Of a stretch of DNA of 64,000 nucleotides, positions 41,744 through 50,641 are shown piece by piece. The position numbers and the translations under genes are program-made. The notes under the pieces were generated by a model. That model did no database searches. It was not told the origin of the DNA and was given only the letters and a program-made list of their open reading frames with translations. How positions within the stretch are numbered: position 1 is the first letter of the stretch; every line of letters begins with the position of its first letter. The stretch is from the NCBI RefSeq assembly GCF_002879865.1, contig NZ_PNXY01000031.1:1-64000 (forward strand), given 5' to 3'. The DNA is from Paraburkholderia rhynchosiae. GTDB lineage: Bacteria > Pseudomonadota > Gammaproteobacteria > Burkholderiales > Burkholderiaceae.

Positions 41744-42226
41744 GCCGCTGTTAATCCGGGATTTATGAACCGCCAGATATTCGCGCCAGGCGAATTATTG
41801 CAATCTTTTAACCGGTTCGAACAAACGGCTATATTCGGTGGGTGAGTTACAGAACTGGCATTATGTGGTGTTTCGTTTCTTGGAAACCGATAGCGTCCGG
41901 GAACTGAAAACGATCGGTTCTGAGTAGACCGGCATCGACCGTTGCACGTGACAGCTATGGCCCTGGCCTTCCGCAATGCGCATAGATAACGGCGGGCCAT
42001 CTCCCAGGCTGCATATCATATGTTTAAACCGCTACTATCGACGCCGGACCGTCGATGGATTTATTCATTCGCCAAAATCGGCACCTTTCAGTTTAGAATT
42101 AGCACCCCGAGGCGTCGCTGCCGATCACAAATAGAGCGGGAATCAATGCCTGACTTTACCGGTCCTCCGGAATTGAACGGTAATTAGTTCTTGCATCTAC
42201 ATTAATAGAAAATTTGAGAGACAACC
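41744..42226. other. AT-richer intergenic region, no gene seen
   Basis: About 480 bases with lower GC than its surroundings, especially near 41760-41880 and 42010-42225 (for example TAATTAGTTCTTGCATCTACATTAA). It probably carries the promoter for the two small genes that follow. No tRNA, riboswitch or repeat recognised. Confidence 0.45.
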
Positions 42227-42424
42227 ATGCTGAGTCCCAAGGAGTTCGCCACGCTGATGCTGGTCAAGGCCGCGCCCGATCAGATCGACATGTGCCGGCA
42301 AGAACTGGACACCCTGCTTGAACGCCAACTCGTTGCACTCGAGGAACTCGCCTGCGGGCACCAGCGCCTGCATGTCACCGGCGCGGGCAATTCAATGCTC
42401 AACGCCGTCGCGCGCAAACGCTGA
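42227..42424 (+). CDS. Small conserved-looking cytosolic protein (65 aa)
   Basis: Function not recognised. Short, mostly helical, soluble protein (LSPKEFATLMLVKAAPDQIDMCRQELDTLLERQLVALEEL by segments), with two cysteines (in DMCRQE and LACGHQ) that could bind metal or form a disulfide, and a basic tail (NAVARKR). GAGAG lies upstream of the ATG. It is followed after 49 bases by a small membrane protein on the same strand. Confidence 0.6.
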   Translation: MLSPKEFATLMLVKAAPDQIDMCRQELDTLLERQLVALEELACGHQRLHVTGAGNSMLNAVARKR

Positions 42425-42473
42425 GCCGCGGGAGCGGCTATCGAAGGATCGAGATACTCACGGAAGGGCAGTA

Positions 42474-42638
42474 ATGAACGAAGAATTCGTAGTCGTTGTG
42501 ATGGGTTTGGCGGTCCTCGTGATCGGAGTCATCTTCGCAGTGGGCCACTATCGGAGAGAACATCGCCGGTCGGAACTGCTGCGGCAACTCGATCCGGCGC
42601 CCGGCTGGTATTGGCAGCGGCATCAGCAACGCAACTGA
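42474..42638 (+). CDS. Small single-pass membrane protein (54 aa)
   Basis: One N-terminal membrane helix (VVVVMGLAVLVIGVIFAVGHY), then a basic amphipathic segment (RREHRRSELLRQLDPAP) and a Trp-containing end (GWYWQRHQQRN). GGAAGG lies about seven bases before the ATG at 42474. Function unknown. Layout matches the 52-residue protein at 9654-9812. Confidence 0.55.
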   Translation: MNEEFVVVVMGLAVLVIGVIFAVGHYRREHRRSELLRQLDPAPGWYWQRHQQRN

Positions 42639-42783
42639 TGCCTCGCGCGCTCCCGCCGGCTGCCTCGCCCAAAGGGGCGTGAGGATTAACGCTGTTTGCC
42701 CGAAGCGCTCGTGGGTCGACTCGACTGCTTCCCTCATAGGGCATGGCACACACGCAGCGTCGCTCGAGCAGGAACGATGTCGT

Positions 42784-44004
42784 TCAGGCAATCTCAATCG
42801 CCAGCGCCGTGGCCTCGCCGCCTCCGATACACAGGCTCGCCACGCCACGTCTGACACCGCGCTGGCGGAGTGCGCCCAGCAGCGTCACGATAAGGCGCGC
42901 GCCTGTCGCGCCGATCGGATGACCTAGCGCGCACGCACCGCCATGCACATTCACTCGCTCGTGCGGCAGCGACAGCTCGCGCATCGCGGCCATGACCACC
43001 ACGGCGAAAGCCTCATTGATCTCCCACAGATCGACATCGTCAACCTGCCATCCGACTTTAGCGAGCAGCTTCTGGATCGCACCTACGGGCGCAGTGGTGA
43101 ACCAGGCGGGCTCCTGTGAGTGTGTGGCGTGTCCATGGATAACGGCCAGCGGCGATAAACCACGTTCGCGTGCGGCGGACTGGCGCATCAGCACCAGCGC
43201 CGCTGCACCGTCGGAGATCGAACTGGAATTCGCTGCCGTGACTGTGCCGTCCTTGGCGAAGGCGGGTTTGAGCGTGGAGACCTTGTCCAGTCGCGCCTTC
43301 GCTGGCGCCTCGTCGGCGTCGACGAATCGGTCGCCGCTGCGGCCCGGCAACGTCACCGGCGCGATCTCCCACCGGAACAGACCATCGCGCTGCGCCTGTT
43401 GCGCGCGCAGTGTGGAGGTGGAAGCATAGGCATCCTGTTCATCACGCGTGAAACAGAAGTGGCGCGCGCAGTCCTCGGCGAAGGCGCCCATCAGGCGGCC
43501 GTCGGAGGCGGCGCCGTAGTGGTCCTCCAGCCCGTCGAAGAACATGTGGTCCAGCACCTGGCCGTGCCCCAGGCGCTGGCCCGAGCGCGCCTTGGGCAAC
43601 AGATACGGCGCGTTGCTCATGGATTCCATGCCGCCGGCCACGATCGCCCGTTGACTCCCGGCCAGCAGCAGGTCGTGCGCCAGCATAGTCGCCTTCATGC
43701 CCGAGCCGCAGACCTTGTTGATCGTCGTGCAGCCCGCCGAGAGCGGCAGCCCGGCTCCCAGCGCCGCTTGACGTGCGGGTGCCTGGCCGAGGCCCGCGGG
43801 CAGCACGCAGCCCATGAGTATCTCTTCTACAGCCTGCGGCTGCAGCCCGGCGCGATCCACTGCGGCACGCATTGCGTGGGCCCCAAGTTGCGGCGCTGTC
43901 AGCGAGGCGAGGTCGCCCTGGAAGCCGCCCAGCGGCGTGCGGACGGCACCGACGATCACGACGGGATCATTGGAAGTCGAAGAGGTACGCATGCGAGTCT
44001 CCAT
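42784..44004 (-). CDS. Acetyl-CoA acetyltransferase (thiolase)
   Basis: About 402-aa thiolase II-type enzyme, degradative or biosynthetic. The nucleophilic Cys is in INKVCGSGMKATML (Cys95 counted from MRTSSTS), the His is in GGACALGHPIGATGAR and the second Cys in ASLCIGGGEATALAIE. Starts MET at 44004 or MRTSS at 43992 are both possible. It lies downstream of an SDR gene on the same strand with about 139 bases between. Together they could perform the last dehydrogenation and thiolysis of a beta-oxidation-like route for the acid activated by the ligase at 48874. Confidence 0.9.
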   Translation of the reverse strand: METRMRTSSTSNDPVVIVGAVRTPLGGFQGDLASLTAPQLGAHAMRAAVDRAGLQPQAVEEILMGCVLPAGLGQAPARQAALGAGLPLSAGCTTINKVCGSGMKATMLAHDLLLAGSQRAIVAGGMESMSNAPYLLPKARSGQRLGHGQVLDHMFFDGLEDHYGAASDGRLMGAFAEDCARHFCFTRDEQDAYASTSTLRAQQAQRDGLFRWEIAPVTLPGRSGDRFVDADEAPAKARLDKVSTLKPAFAKDGTVTAANSSSISDGAAALVLMRQSAARERGLSPLAVIHGHATHSQEPAWFTTAPVGAIQKLLAKVGWQVDDVDLWEINEAFAVVVMAAMRELSLPHERVNVHGGACALGHPIGATGARLIVTLLGALRQRGVRRGVASLCIGGGEATALAIEIA

Positions 44005-44143
44005 CCGCCGCTCGATGGCGGCGTTGCAAGTGGTTAAGAAAATGTCGGCTCCATGAATCAGCGGACCACGTTGGAGCCAGGCGACTCAGGTCAACTGCAG
44101 CAGCACGTCAGTAGCAATCATGAGGACTGCTCCAGACACTGCG

Positions 44144-44911
44144 TCACCTGGCCGCCATGCGGATGGCGCCATCAAGGCGAATCACCTCGCCGTTGAGATA
44201 GGTGTTTTCGAGGATGTGCAGCACAAGGCCCGCGAACTCATCGGGCCTTCCGAGGCGCGCGGGAAAGGGGACCATCTTCCCGAGCGCGTCCTGGACCTCC
44301 GTGGGCATGCCTTTGAGCATGGGCGTTTCCATGATTCCAGGCGCGATGGCGACCACGCGAATGCCATGGCGCGCCAACTCACGCGCGATGGGCAGCGTCA
44401 TCGCCACCACGCCGCCCTTCGAAGCCGCGTAGCCCGCTTGCCCGATCTGGCCGTCGAAGGCCGCGATTGAAGCGGTGTTGATAATGACGCCGCGCTCGCC
44501 ATCGGTCCCCGGCATGTTCCCGGCCATGCAGGCCGCGGCCAGCCGCGCCATGTTGAAGGCGCCGATCAGATTGATCTGAACGGTGCGCGCGAAACTCTCC
44601 AGCCGGTGCGGGCCTTCGCGGCCGAGCACTTTCTCGGCGGGTGCGACGCCGGCGCAATTGATCAGGCCATGCAGCGTGCCGAAGGTATCGTGGAACGCGG
44701 CTAACGCGCCCTGCCCGCTGGCTGCGTCAGACACGTCAGCCTTCGCGAAGTGGGCATTGCGGCCCAGTTCCGCCGCCAGCGCAGTACCGGCGTCCTGGTT
44801 CAGGTCTACCAGCAGCACGCGCGCGCCGCCCGCCACCAGGCGGCGTGCCGTGGCTGCGCCGAGCCCTGAGCCGCCGCCTGTCACTACGAAACCTTTATGT
44901 TGAATCTGCAT
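44144..44911 (-). CDS. SDR family 3-hydroxyacyl-CoA dehydrogenase-like protein
   Basis: 255-aa short-chain dehydrogenase. NAD motif TGGGSGLGAATARRL near residue 11; NCAGVAPAEK; catalytic Ser/Tyr/Lys region NTASIAAFDGQIGQAGYAASKGG; and C-terminal MVPFPARLGRPDEFAGLVLHI as in type II 3-hydroxyacyl-CoA dehydrogenases (HSD17B10 type). The ATG at 44911 has GGAG nine bases upstream; the longer 5' frame is not supported. It likely oxidises a 3-hydroxyacyl-CoA to the 3-keto form for the adjacent thiolase. Confidence 0.88.
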   Translation of the reverse strand: MQIQHKGFVVTGGGSGLGAATARRLVAGGARVLLVDLNQDAGTALAAELGRNAHFAKADVSDAASGQGALAAFHDTFGTLHGLINCAGVAPAEKVLGREGPHRLESFARTVQINLIGAFNMARLAAACMAGNMPGTDGERGVIINTASIAAFDGQIGQAGYAASKGGVVAMTLPIARELARHGIRVVAIAPGIMETPMLKGMPTEVQDALGKMVPFPARLGRPDEFAGLVLHILENTYLNGEVIRLDGAIRMAAR

Positions 44912-45284
44912 TTCTGTCTCCTGAAAGCGATCACCCTGACGCGCAACGCGCCGGGGCCGTACTCTGCTGCGAGCACGGATTCCCGAGCCATGGATGTCAC
45001 CTGGACGGTTATGTGACATGACCGCACGCCGCTGCACAGCCTCGGCCGACAAAGCTACGTCCACGACGATCTACTGGCTGCTGATGGTAAGCGGCACGCG
45101 AGAGTTCGCCCATGCCCATAGACCTCTTCATGCATGAGCCTTTCGGACATATCGTGCGGGGATTCAGTTGCTCAGTAGCTTTCGTCGGCCGATGACTAAC
45201 GACTAACGGCGGCCAGTCGTAACAGGTTTCACTTGCGCCCGGCAGCGATTAACATCAGTGCACTTCTGTGGGTGGAACCTGACC
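44912..45284. other. Divergent promoter region, no gene seen
   Basis: About 370 bases between the SDR gene (minus) and the AraC-type gene (plus). Contains a short direct repeat GACTAAC-GACTAAC at about 45194-45207 but no clear operator dyad or sigma-54 site. Confidence 0.4.
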
Positions 45285-46313
45285 ATGAATGACGCTCAAG
45301 ACAAGGGCACAACCTCTATCGGCTTGGTGCGTGAAGCGATTCTTGTCGCGACGCAACGCAATCTGGATGTGCCGGCGGTACTGCAGCATGCTGGCATCGC
45401 GGCAGAGTTGTTGAATGCCCCGAAAGCCCGCGTGTCCGCGTTAGCTTTTTCGCGCCTATGGGCAGCTCTGGCCGATTTAATGGACGACGAGTTTTTCGGT
45501 CTGGATAGCCACCCACTGCGCCGGGGCAGCTACGCTCTGATGTGCCACGCGGTGCTGCATGCTGACAACCTGGAACACGCGCTGTGTCGCATGTTGAAGT
45601 TTCTGCGTGCGGTTCTCGACGACATTCATGGAGAGCTACGCTGTGAGGGCGAACATGCACTGATCGTCCTGCATGATGATGGGCGCACGCGCCGCCTCTT
45701 TGCCTACGGGACGTGGTTCATCCTCGTGCATGGCCTTGCCTGCTGGCTCGCACGCAGACGGATTCCGCTGATCGAGATGAGGTTTCGTGCTTCCGCACCA
45801 GTCGATGACAGCGACTACCGCATGCGCTTCTGCGAGGACGTGACCTTCTCCGCCGACGAGACCCTGATCCGGTTCGATCGCAGTTTCCTCGACCTCAAAC
45901 TGGCCGAGACGGAAACGAGCCTGCACGCGTTCCTGCACAACGCACCAGCGAACATCCTGGTGAAATATCGCAATGAATCCAGCACGACTGCGCTGATAAG
46001 GCGCCGCCTGCGAAACCAGGTCCCCGACGACTGGCCTGACCTCGATGCGTTGTCGCAGTTACTGCATCTGTCTTCGGCCACGCTGCAACGCCGCCTGCTG
46101 GCCGAAGGCATGAACTATCGGCAACTGAAAGACGAATTGCGCCGTGATATCGCCATCGAGTTGTTTTCCAATAGTTCTCTCACGGTCGCTGAAGTCGCTG
46201 CACGGACCGGATTTCAGGAAACCAGTGCATTTCACAGGGCCTTCAGGAAGTGGACGGGGGCCAGCCCCGGAATGTACCGCCATGGCCGGACGACTTCCTC
46301 AGAGACGACCTGA
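45285..46313 (+). CDS. AraC family regulator with arabinose-binding-like N-terminal domain
   Basis: 342-aa regulator of the OruR/ArgR-like AraC subgroup. Residues ~10-200 form the ligand-binding domain (LVREAILVATQRNLDVPAVL, LRRGSYALMCHAVLHADNLEHAL). Residues ~230-335 hold the double HTH (LDALSQLLHLSSATLQRRLL; SLTVAEVAARTGFQETSAFHRAFRKWTG in parts). The ATG at 45285 has GTGGAA upstream; a GTG at 45258 is the alternative. It is divergent from the SDR/thiolase genes and upstream of the MFS-nitroreductase-ligase genes, so it probably controls both. Confidence 0.87.
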   Translation: MNDAQDKGTTSIGLVREAILVATQRNLDVPAVLQHAGIAAELLNAPKARVSALAFSRLWAALADLMDDEFFGLDSHPLRRGSYALMCHAVLHADNLEHALCRMLKFLRAVLDDIHGELRCEGEHALIVLHDDGRTRRLFAYGTWFILVHGLACWLARRRIPLIEMRFRASAPVDDSDYRMRFCEDVTFSADETLIRFDRSFLDLKLAETETSLHAFLHNAPANILVKYRNESSTTALIRRRLRNQVPDDWPDLDALSQLLHLSSATLQRRLLAEGMNYRQLKDELRRDIAIELFSNSSLTVAEVAARTGFQETSAFHRAFRKWTGASPGMYRHGRTTSSETT

Positions 46314-46654
46314 TAGTGTCGCCGAGGGCGCACACGAGGAGCGAGAGCAGTGTGTCCAGAGACTCATTCAAGCTGAAGCAAGCCGGTCCGACAACTGATT
46401 TCTTAAAGCCGGTAAGCCATTTCTTCCAGTAACCCGCTGAGAGCTGCCGCCCATGGCACAGCGCCTCGAACGCCGGTGTTCGGCGACCTCATCCCGGTTG
46501 AAGTCGATGGACATGGACTGCCAGCCCCGTCCGGTCGACACTGATCACAGCACGGTACCAACAGCCAATCCGAGCCGCGACAAGGCCGCCCCATTGAGGG
46601 CGCTGTTGGAACTCGCGTGGACTTCACCCACGACATTAAATCAAAGGAGACAAG
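46314..46654. other. Intergenic region before the MFS gene, no gene seen
   Basis: About 340 bases. Likely holds the promoter of the MFS-nitroreductase-ligase run. Short ORFs show no family features. No dyad stands out. Confidence 0.4.
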
Positions 46655-48013
46655 ATGAACCAGATAGACGTGCACTCACTCGCGGGTGAGGCCAGATTCA
46701 ACGGCTTTCACACCCTGGTGCTGTTCTGGTGTGTGTTGATGCTGATAGTCGACGGCTACGATCTTGCCGTTGTGGGTGCAGCGCTGCCATCGATCATGAA
46801 GGACATGGGCATTGACGCGACCAGGGCCGGCGTCATGGCCGGATCGGCACTGTTTGGCGTGATGGTCGGGGCGATTTTCCTTGGCACGCTGGCTGACCGT
46901 TTCGGCCGACCCATGATGATCTGTGTATGCGTGGCGCTGTTCAGTCTTTTCACCGCAGCGGCCGGGTTGACCCACGATCCCATCACTTTCAGCATGACGC
47001 GATTTATCGCCGGCCTGGGGATTGGCGGGGTCTTGCCGATTGTCACCGCGCAGATGGCGGAGTTTTCGCCGAACGCGTTGCGCACACGATTGGTGACGCT
47101 GGTGTTCGCGGGCTATTCCATTGGCGGAATTCTGGTGGCGCTGACTGCAAAGCAGCTTATCGGCAGCTACGGCTGGCAATCCGTCTTCTTTGCCGCAGGC
47201 CTGCCTGTCCTGCTGATTCCGTTCATTATCAAAACAATGCCGCATTCGATGGCCTTCCTGGTCAAACGCGGCCGGCATGACGAACTACGCAGCGTGATGA
47301 AGCGGTTGTTGCCCGACTATCCGTTGAGCGGTCATGAGCAGTTTGCCGGGTTTTCATCGGACACTAACAAGGACACTTCGGTGCGGCGCCTCTTCGAGGA
47401 CGGGCGCGGCTTCAGTACCACGATGATCTGGGTCGCGTTCATGACTGGCCTCTTCATGGTCTACGCACTCAGTTCGTGGTTGACCAAGTTGATGGCAATG
47501 GCTGGATACAGCCTGGGTTCAGCTTTGAACTTCGTGATCGTCTTCAACGTCGGCGCCATCGGCGGCGCGGTCTTCGGCGGCTGGCTCAGTGACAAGGTCG
47601 ACATCAAGCGGGTGCTGATTGCGTTTTACGCCGTCGGGGCGGTGGCGCTGTCCTTGATGGGCTACACCAGATCGACGGAGTCATTGTTTGTCGTTGTATT
47701 CCTTGTCGGCGCATCGACGCTCGGTACACAACTGCTTGCCTATGCTTATGCGGGTGACTTCTACCCTCATGCAATCCGGTCTACCGGTGTTGGCTTCGCT
47801 TCTGGCATGGGCCGTATCGGCGCAATCGTGGCCCCCGTGCTCATCGGTTGGCTCGTCTCCTTGAAGCTGCCGCTCGAGCAGAACTTCATGGCAATTGGAC
47901 TGGCGGGGCTCATCGGTGCGGCGGCGGTGACGCTGATCAATCAGACACGTGCTGACTCGTACCGCTCGAGCAGCGCGCCCGTCGCCGTAGTTCAGGGCAG
48001 CGCAGGGCGGTGA
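46655..48013 (+). CDS. MFS aromatic acid:H+ symporter (AAHS family)
   Basis: 452-aa transporter with about twelve helices of the BenK/PcaK type. The helix 1 region has WCVLMLIVDGYDLAVVGAALP with the DGYD motif; the 2-3 loop has GTLADRFGRPMMI; RFIAGLGIGGVLPIVTAQMAEF is the family signature. Imports an aromatic or other cyclic carboxylic acid as substrate of the ligase downstream. AAAGGAGAC lies before the ATG. Confidence 0.9.
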   Translation: MNQIDVHSLAGEARFNGFHTLVLFWCVLMLIVDGYDLAVVGAALPSIMKDMGIDATRAGVMAGSALFGVMVGAIFLGTLADRFGRPMMICVCVALFSLFTAAAGLTHDPITFSMTRFIAGLGIGGVLPIVTAQMAEFSPNALRTRLVTLVFAGYSIGGILVALTAKQLIGSYGWQSVFFAAGLPVLLIPFIIKTMPHSMAFLVKRGRHDELRSVMKRLLPDYPLSGHEQFAGFSSDTNKDTSVRRLFEDGRGFSTTMIWVAFMTGLFMVYALSSWLTKLMAMAGYSLGSALNFVIVFNVGAIGGAVFGGWLSDKVDIKRVLIAFYAVGAVALSLMGYTRSTESLFVVVFLVGASTLGTQLLAYAYAGDFYPHAIRSTGVGFASGMGRIGAIVAPVLIGWLVSLKLPLEQNFMAIGLAGLIGAAAVTLINQTRADSYRSSSAPVAVVQGSAGR

Positions 48014-48133
48014 TGTCTCGGCCTTATGGGTTTCATGGCCGAGGTTGGCGCGGCGAGCGCGGCTCGGACTGGCTCTCCACTCAAAATGCACCGAATGACT
48101 CAGTGCACATCAATTTTCAATGCCGGCAACAAA

Positions 48134-48859
48134 ATGGACCGTCTATCTCCTCCTCCTTTCAGCTCGTTTGCCGACGTCAGTCGAGCCGTCGACTGGGCAC
48201 TCGTCACCCGGCGCAGCGTGCGTGCTTTCCTGCCCATACCGGTTCCCCGCGAGGAAATCGAGTCGATTCTCAACGTTGCCCGCTTTTGCGCAACGGGCGT
48301 CAACATCCAGCCCTGGCATGTGCATGTCGTGACAGGCCCGACGAAGTCACGCCTGTCTGCTGCCATCAACGAGATCGATGATGATCCTGCGCGCAGTTCA
48401 GACCTCGAAGAACCGTACGATTACTACCCGCGCGAATGGATCGCGCCATATCTGGACCGTAGGCGCGAGGTCGGCTGGAACCTGTACGGCCTGCTCGGCA
48501 TCGAGAAGGGTGACAAGGAGCGGATGCACGCTCAGCACGGCCGTAACTACAGCTTCTTCGATGCGCCCGTAGGTCTGTTCTTCACGGTTGACCGGGTCAT
48601 GCGTGAAGGAAGTCTGCTGGACACGGGCATGTTCCTGCAAAGCGTCATGCTCGCTGCCCGGGCGCGAGGCCTCGACACTTGCCCGCAGGCGGCTTTCAAC
48701 AAGTTCCACCGTGTGATCGCCAACGAACTGTCCATCCCCGACAATCAGATGTTGGTCTGCGGAATGAGCCTGGGTTATGCGGATCACGGTTGCATCGAGA
48801 ACTCGCTCGTAACGGAGCGCAGCCCGGTCGGCGATTTCACTACTTTCTACAAAGAATGA
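48134..48859 (+). CDS. Nitroreductase family protein
   Basis: 241-aa FMN-binding nitroreductase-fold enzyme. The N-terminal VTRRSVRAFLPIPVPREEIESIL with the FMN-contact RRSVR, then ARFCATGVNIQPWHV and the C-terminal GLDTCPQAAFNKFHRVI and VCGMSLGYAD are family features. I prefer the ATG at 48134; earlier in-frame starts lie partly in the MFS tail region. It sits between the acid transporter and the CoA ligase, so it may reduce a nitro group or a double bond of the substrate or its CoA ester rather than act in general detoxification. It ends 14 bases before the ligase start. Confidence 0.85.
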   Translation: MDRLSPPPFSSFADVSRAVDWALVTRRSVRAFLPIPVPREEIESILNVARFCATGVNIQPWHVHVVTGPTKSRLSAAINEIDDDPARSSDLEEPYDYYPREWIAPYLDRRREVGWNLYGLLGIEKGDKERMHAQHGRNYSFFDAPVGLFFTVDRVMREGSLLDTGMFLQSVMLAARARGLDTCPQAAFNKFHRVIANELSIPDNQMLVCGMSLGYADHGCIENSLVTERSPVGDFTTFYKE

Positions 48860-48873
48860 ACGGAGACAGAGTC

Positions 48874-50526
48874 ATGAGTGCAAAGGCTTATTCTCACGGA
48901 CTTGAGAAGAACGCGGCAAACCACGTTCCATTGACGCCGTTGACTTTCCTTGATCGAACCGCCGACGTCTATCCGGATCGGACCGCGATCATTCATGGCG
49001 ACTTCCGGCAGACGTGGGCCGAAACCCGCGAGCGTTGCTATCGCCTCGCGTCGGCGCTCGTTCAGTTAGGGATCGAACCGGGCGATACGGTGTCGATCAT
49101 CGCGCCGAACACTCCGGCCATGCTTGAGGCTCACTTTGGCGTGCCGCTGTCCGGTGCCGTGCTCAATGCCGTCAATTGCCGCCTCGATGCAGACGGTGTC
49201 GCATTTATTCTGCGCCACGGCGAATGCAAGCTCCTGCTTGTCGATCGCGAGTTTGCTCCGCTGGTCGAGAAAGCATTGCAGTCGGTACCCAATTCGCCGC
49301 GCGTGATCGACATCAACGATCACGAGGCGCCTGACGGCACCGCCATCGGGGAAACGGATTATGAGTCGCTGCTGGCGAGCGGCGATCCGGCATTTGCCGG
49401 TTGCCACCCGGTCGATGAGTGGACGCCGATTGCGTTGAACTACACGTCGGGTACAACCGGGGATCCGAAAGGCGTCGTTCCGAGCCACCGCGGAACGTAT
49501 CTGATGAGCCTGGTGCAGATGACGAACTGGCCGCTCCCGCGTGCGCCGATTTACCTGTGGACGCTTCCCATGTTCCACGCGAACGGCTGGTGCTTCACAT
49601 GGGCAATTACTGCCGCGGCTGGAACCCATGTATGCCTGCGCAAGGTGAATGCTGCCAATGTTCTCTCTGCGATTGCCAAACATGGTGTCGATCATTTTTG
49701 TGCCGCGCCGATTGTTCTGTCGGGCATCGCAAGCATGCATCAATCGGAATGGCAGCCGCTGCCGCGCCGGGTGCGGGTTCTTACCGCGGGGTCGCCGGCG
49801 CCGGCCGCTGTTCTCGAGGCCGTTGGCGCAATGGGTTTCGATGTCGACCACGTGTTTGGCATTACTGAAATTTCCGGCACGCCGATCAGTTGTGCATGGC
49901 ATGACGAGTGGGATGCGTTGCCGGCGGAGCAGCAAGGAAAATTGAAAGCGCGGCAAGGTGTGCGTGCAGCAGCGTTCGAAAAAATGTCGGTCGCCGATCT
50001 TGCGACGCTTGAGCCAGTGCCCGCCGATAGCAAATCTTCCGGCGAGGTTCTGGTCCAGGGGAATACGGTGATGATGGGATACCTCAAGAACCCCGAAGCA
50101 ACGGCAAAAGCTTTTGACGGCGGTTGGTTCCATACCGGAGATATTGCCGTTGTTCATCCTGATGGCTATATCCAGATCACAGACCGCTCCAAGGATGTGA
50201 TCATCTCGGGTGGAGAGAACATTTCGTCTGTCGAAGTGGAGGAGGTCATCTATCGCATGTCGGGCGTTCTGAATGCGGCCGTGGTCGCGCAGCCTGACGA
50301 CAAATGGGGCGAGACGCCTTGCGCGTTTATCGAGTTGAAGGCCGATGCCCCGAGCATCACGGAGGAGGATGTAATCTCGTTTTGCCGGCAGCGACTGGCG
50401 CATTTCAAATGCCCGCGTCGGGTGGTTTTCGGCGAATTGCCCAAGACCGCTACCGGGAAGATTCAGAAGTTCCGCCTGCGGGAGCAGGCGGGTAGCCGGG
50501 TGGCGATCACGAGACTGGCGCAATGA
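48874..50526 (+). CDS. Acyl-CoA synthetase (AMP-forming)
   Basis: 550-aa ANL-superfamily ligase that activates a carboxylic acid with ATP and CoA. P-loop YTSGTTGDPKGVV, the A4/A5 region FGITEISGTP, the hinge DGYIQITDRSKDVIISGGENIS and the C-terminal catalytic Lys in PKTATGKIQKF are present. Similar in layout to AlkK-type medium-chain ligases. GGAGACAG precedes the ATG at 48874; the longer upstream frame overlaps the nitroreductase and is rejected. Probably the entry step of the pathway served by the MFS, SDR and thiolase. Confidence 0.9.
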   Translation: MSAKAYSHGLEKNAANHVPLTPLTFLDRTADVYPDRTAIIHGDFRQTWAETRERCYRLASALVQLGIEPGDTVSIIAPNTPAMLEAHFGVPLSGAVLNAVNCRLDADGVAFILRHGECKLLLVDREFAPLVEKALQSVPNSPRVIDINDHEAPDGTAIGETDYESLLASGDPAFAGCHPVDEWTPIALNYTSGTTGDPKGVVPSHRGTYLMSLVQMTNWPLPRAPIYLWTLPMFHANGWCFTWAITAAAGTHVCLRKVNAANVLSAIAKHGVDHFCAAPIVLSGIASMHQSEWQPLPRRVRVLTAGSPAPAAVLEAVGAMGFDVDHVFGITEISGTPISCAWHDEWDALPAEQQGKLKARQGVRAAAFEKMSVADLATLEPVPADSKSSGEVLVQGNTVMMGYLKNPEATAKAFDGGWFHTGDIAVVHPDGYIQITDRSKDVIISGGENISSVEVEEVIYRMSGVLNAAVVAQPDDKWGETPCAFIELKADAPSITEEDVISFCRQRLAHFKCPRRVVFGELPKTATGKIQKFRLREQAGSRVAITRLAQ

Positions 50527-50641
50527 GGCTGCTGGTCTACTGAACGCGCCACATGCTATGAAGTGCAAGTACAGTCAAGTGCGATGTAGTCAAGCGTATT
50601 CGCGAGCGGGCTGGTCCTGGTACTCGATATGGAGGTAAAGC

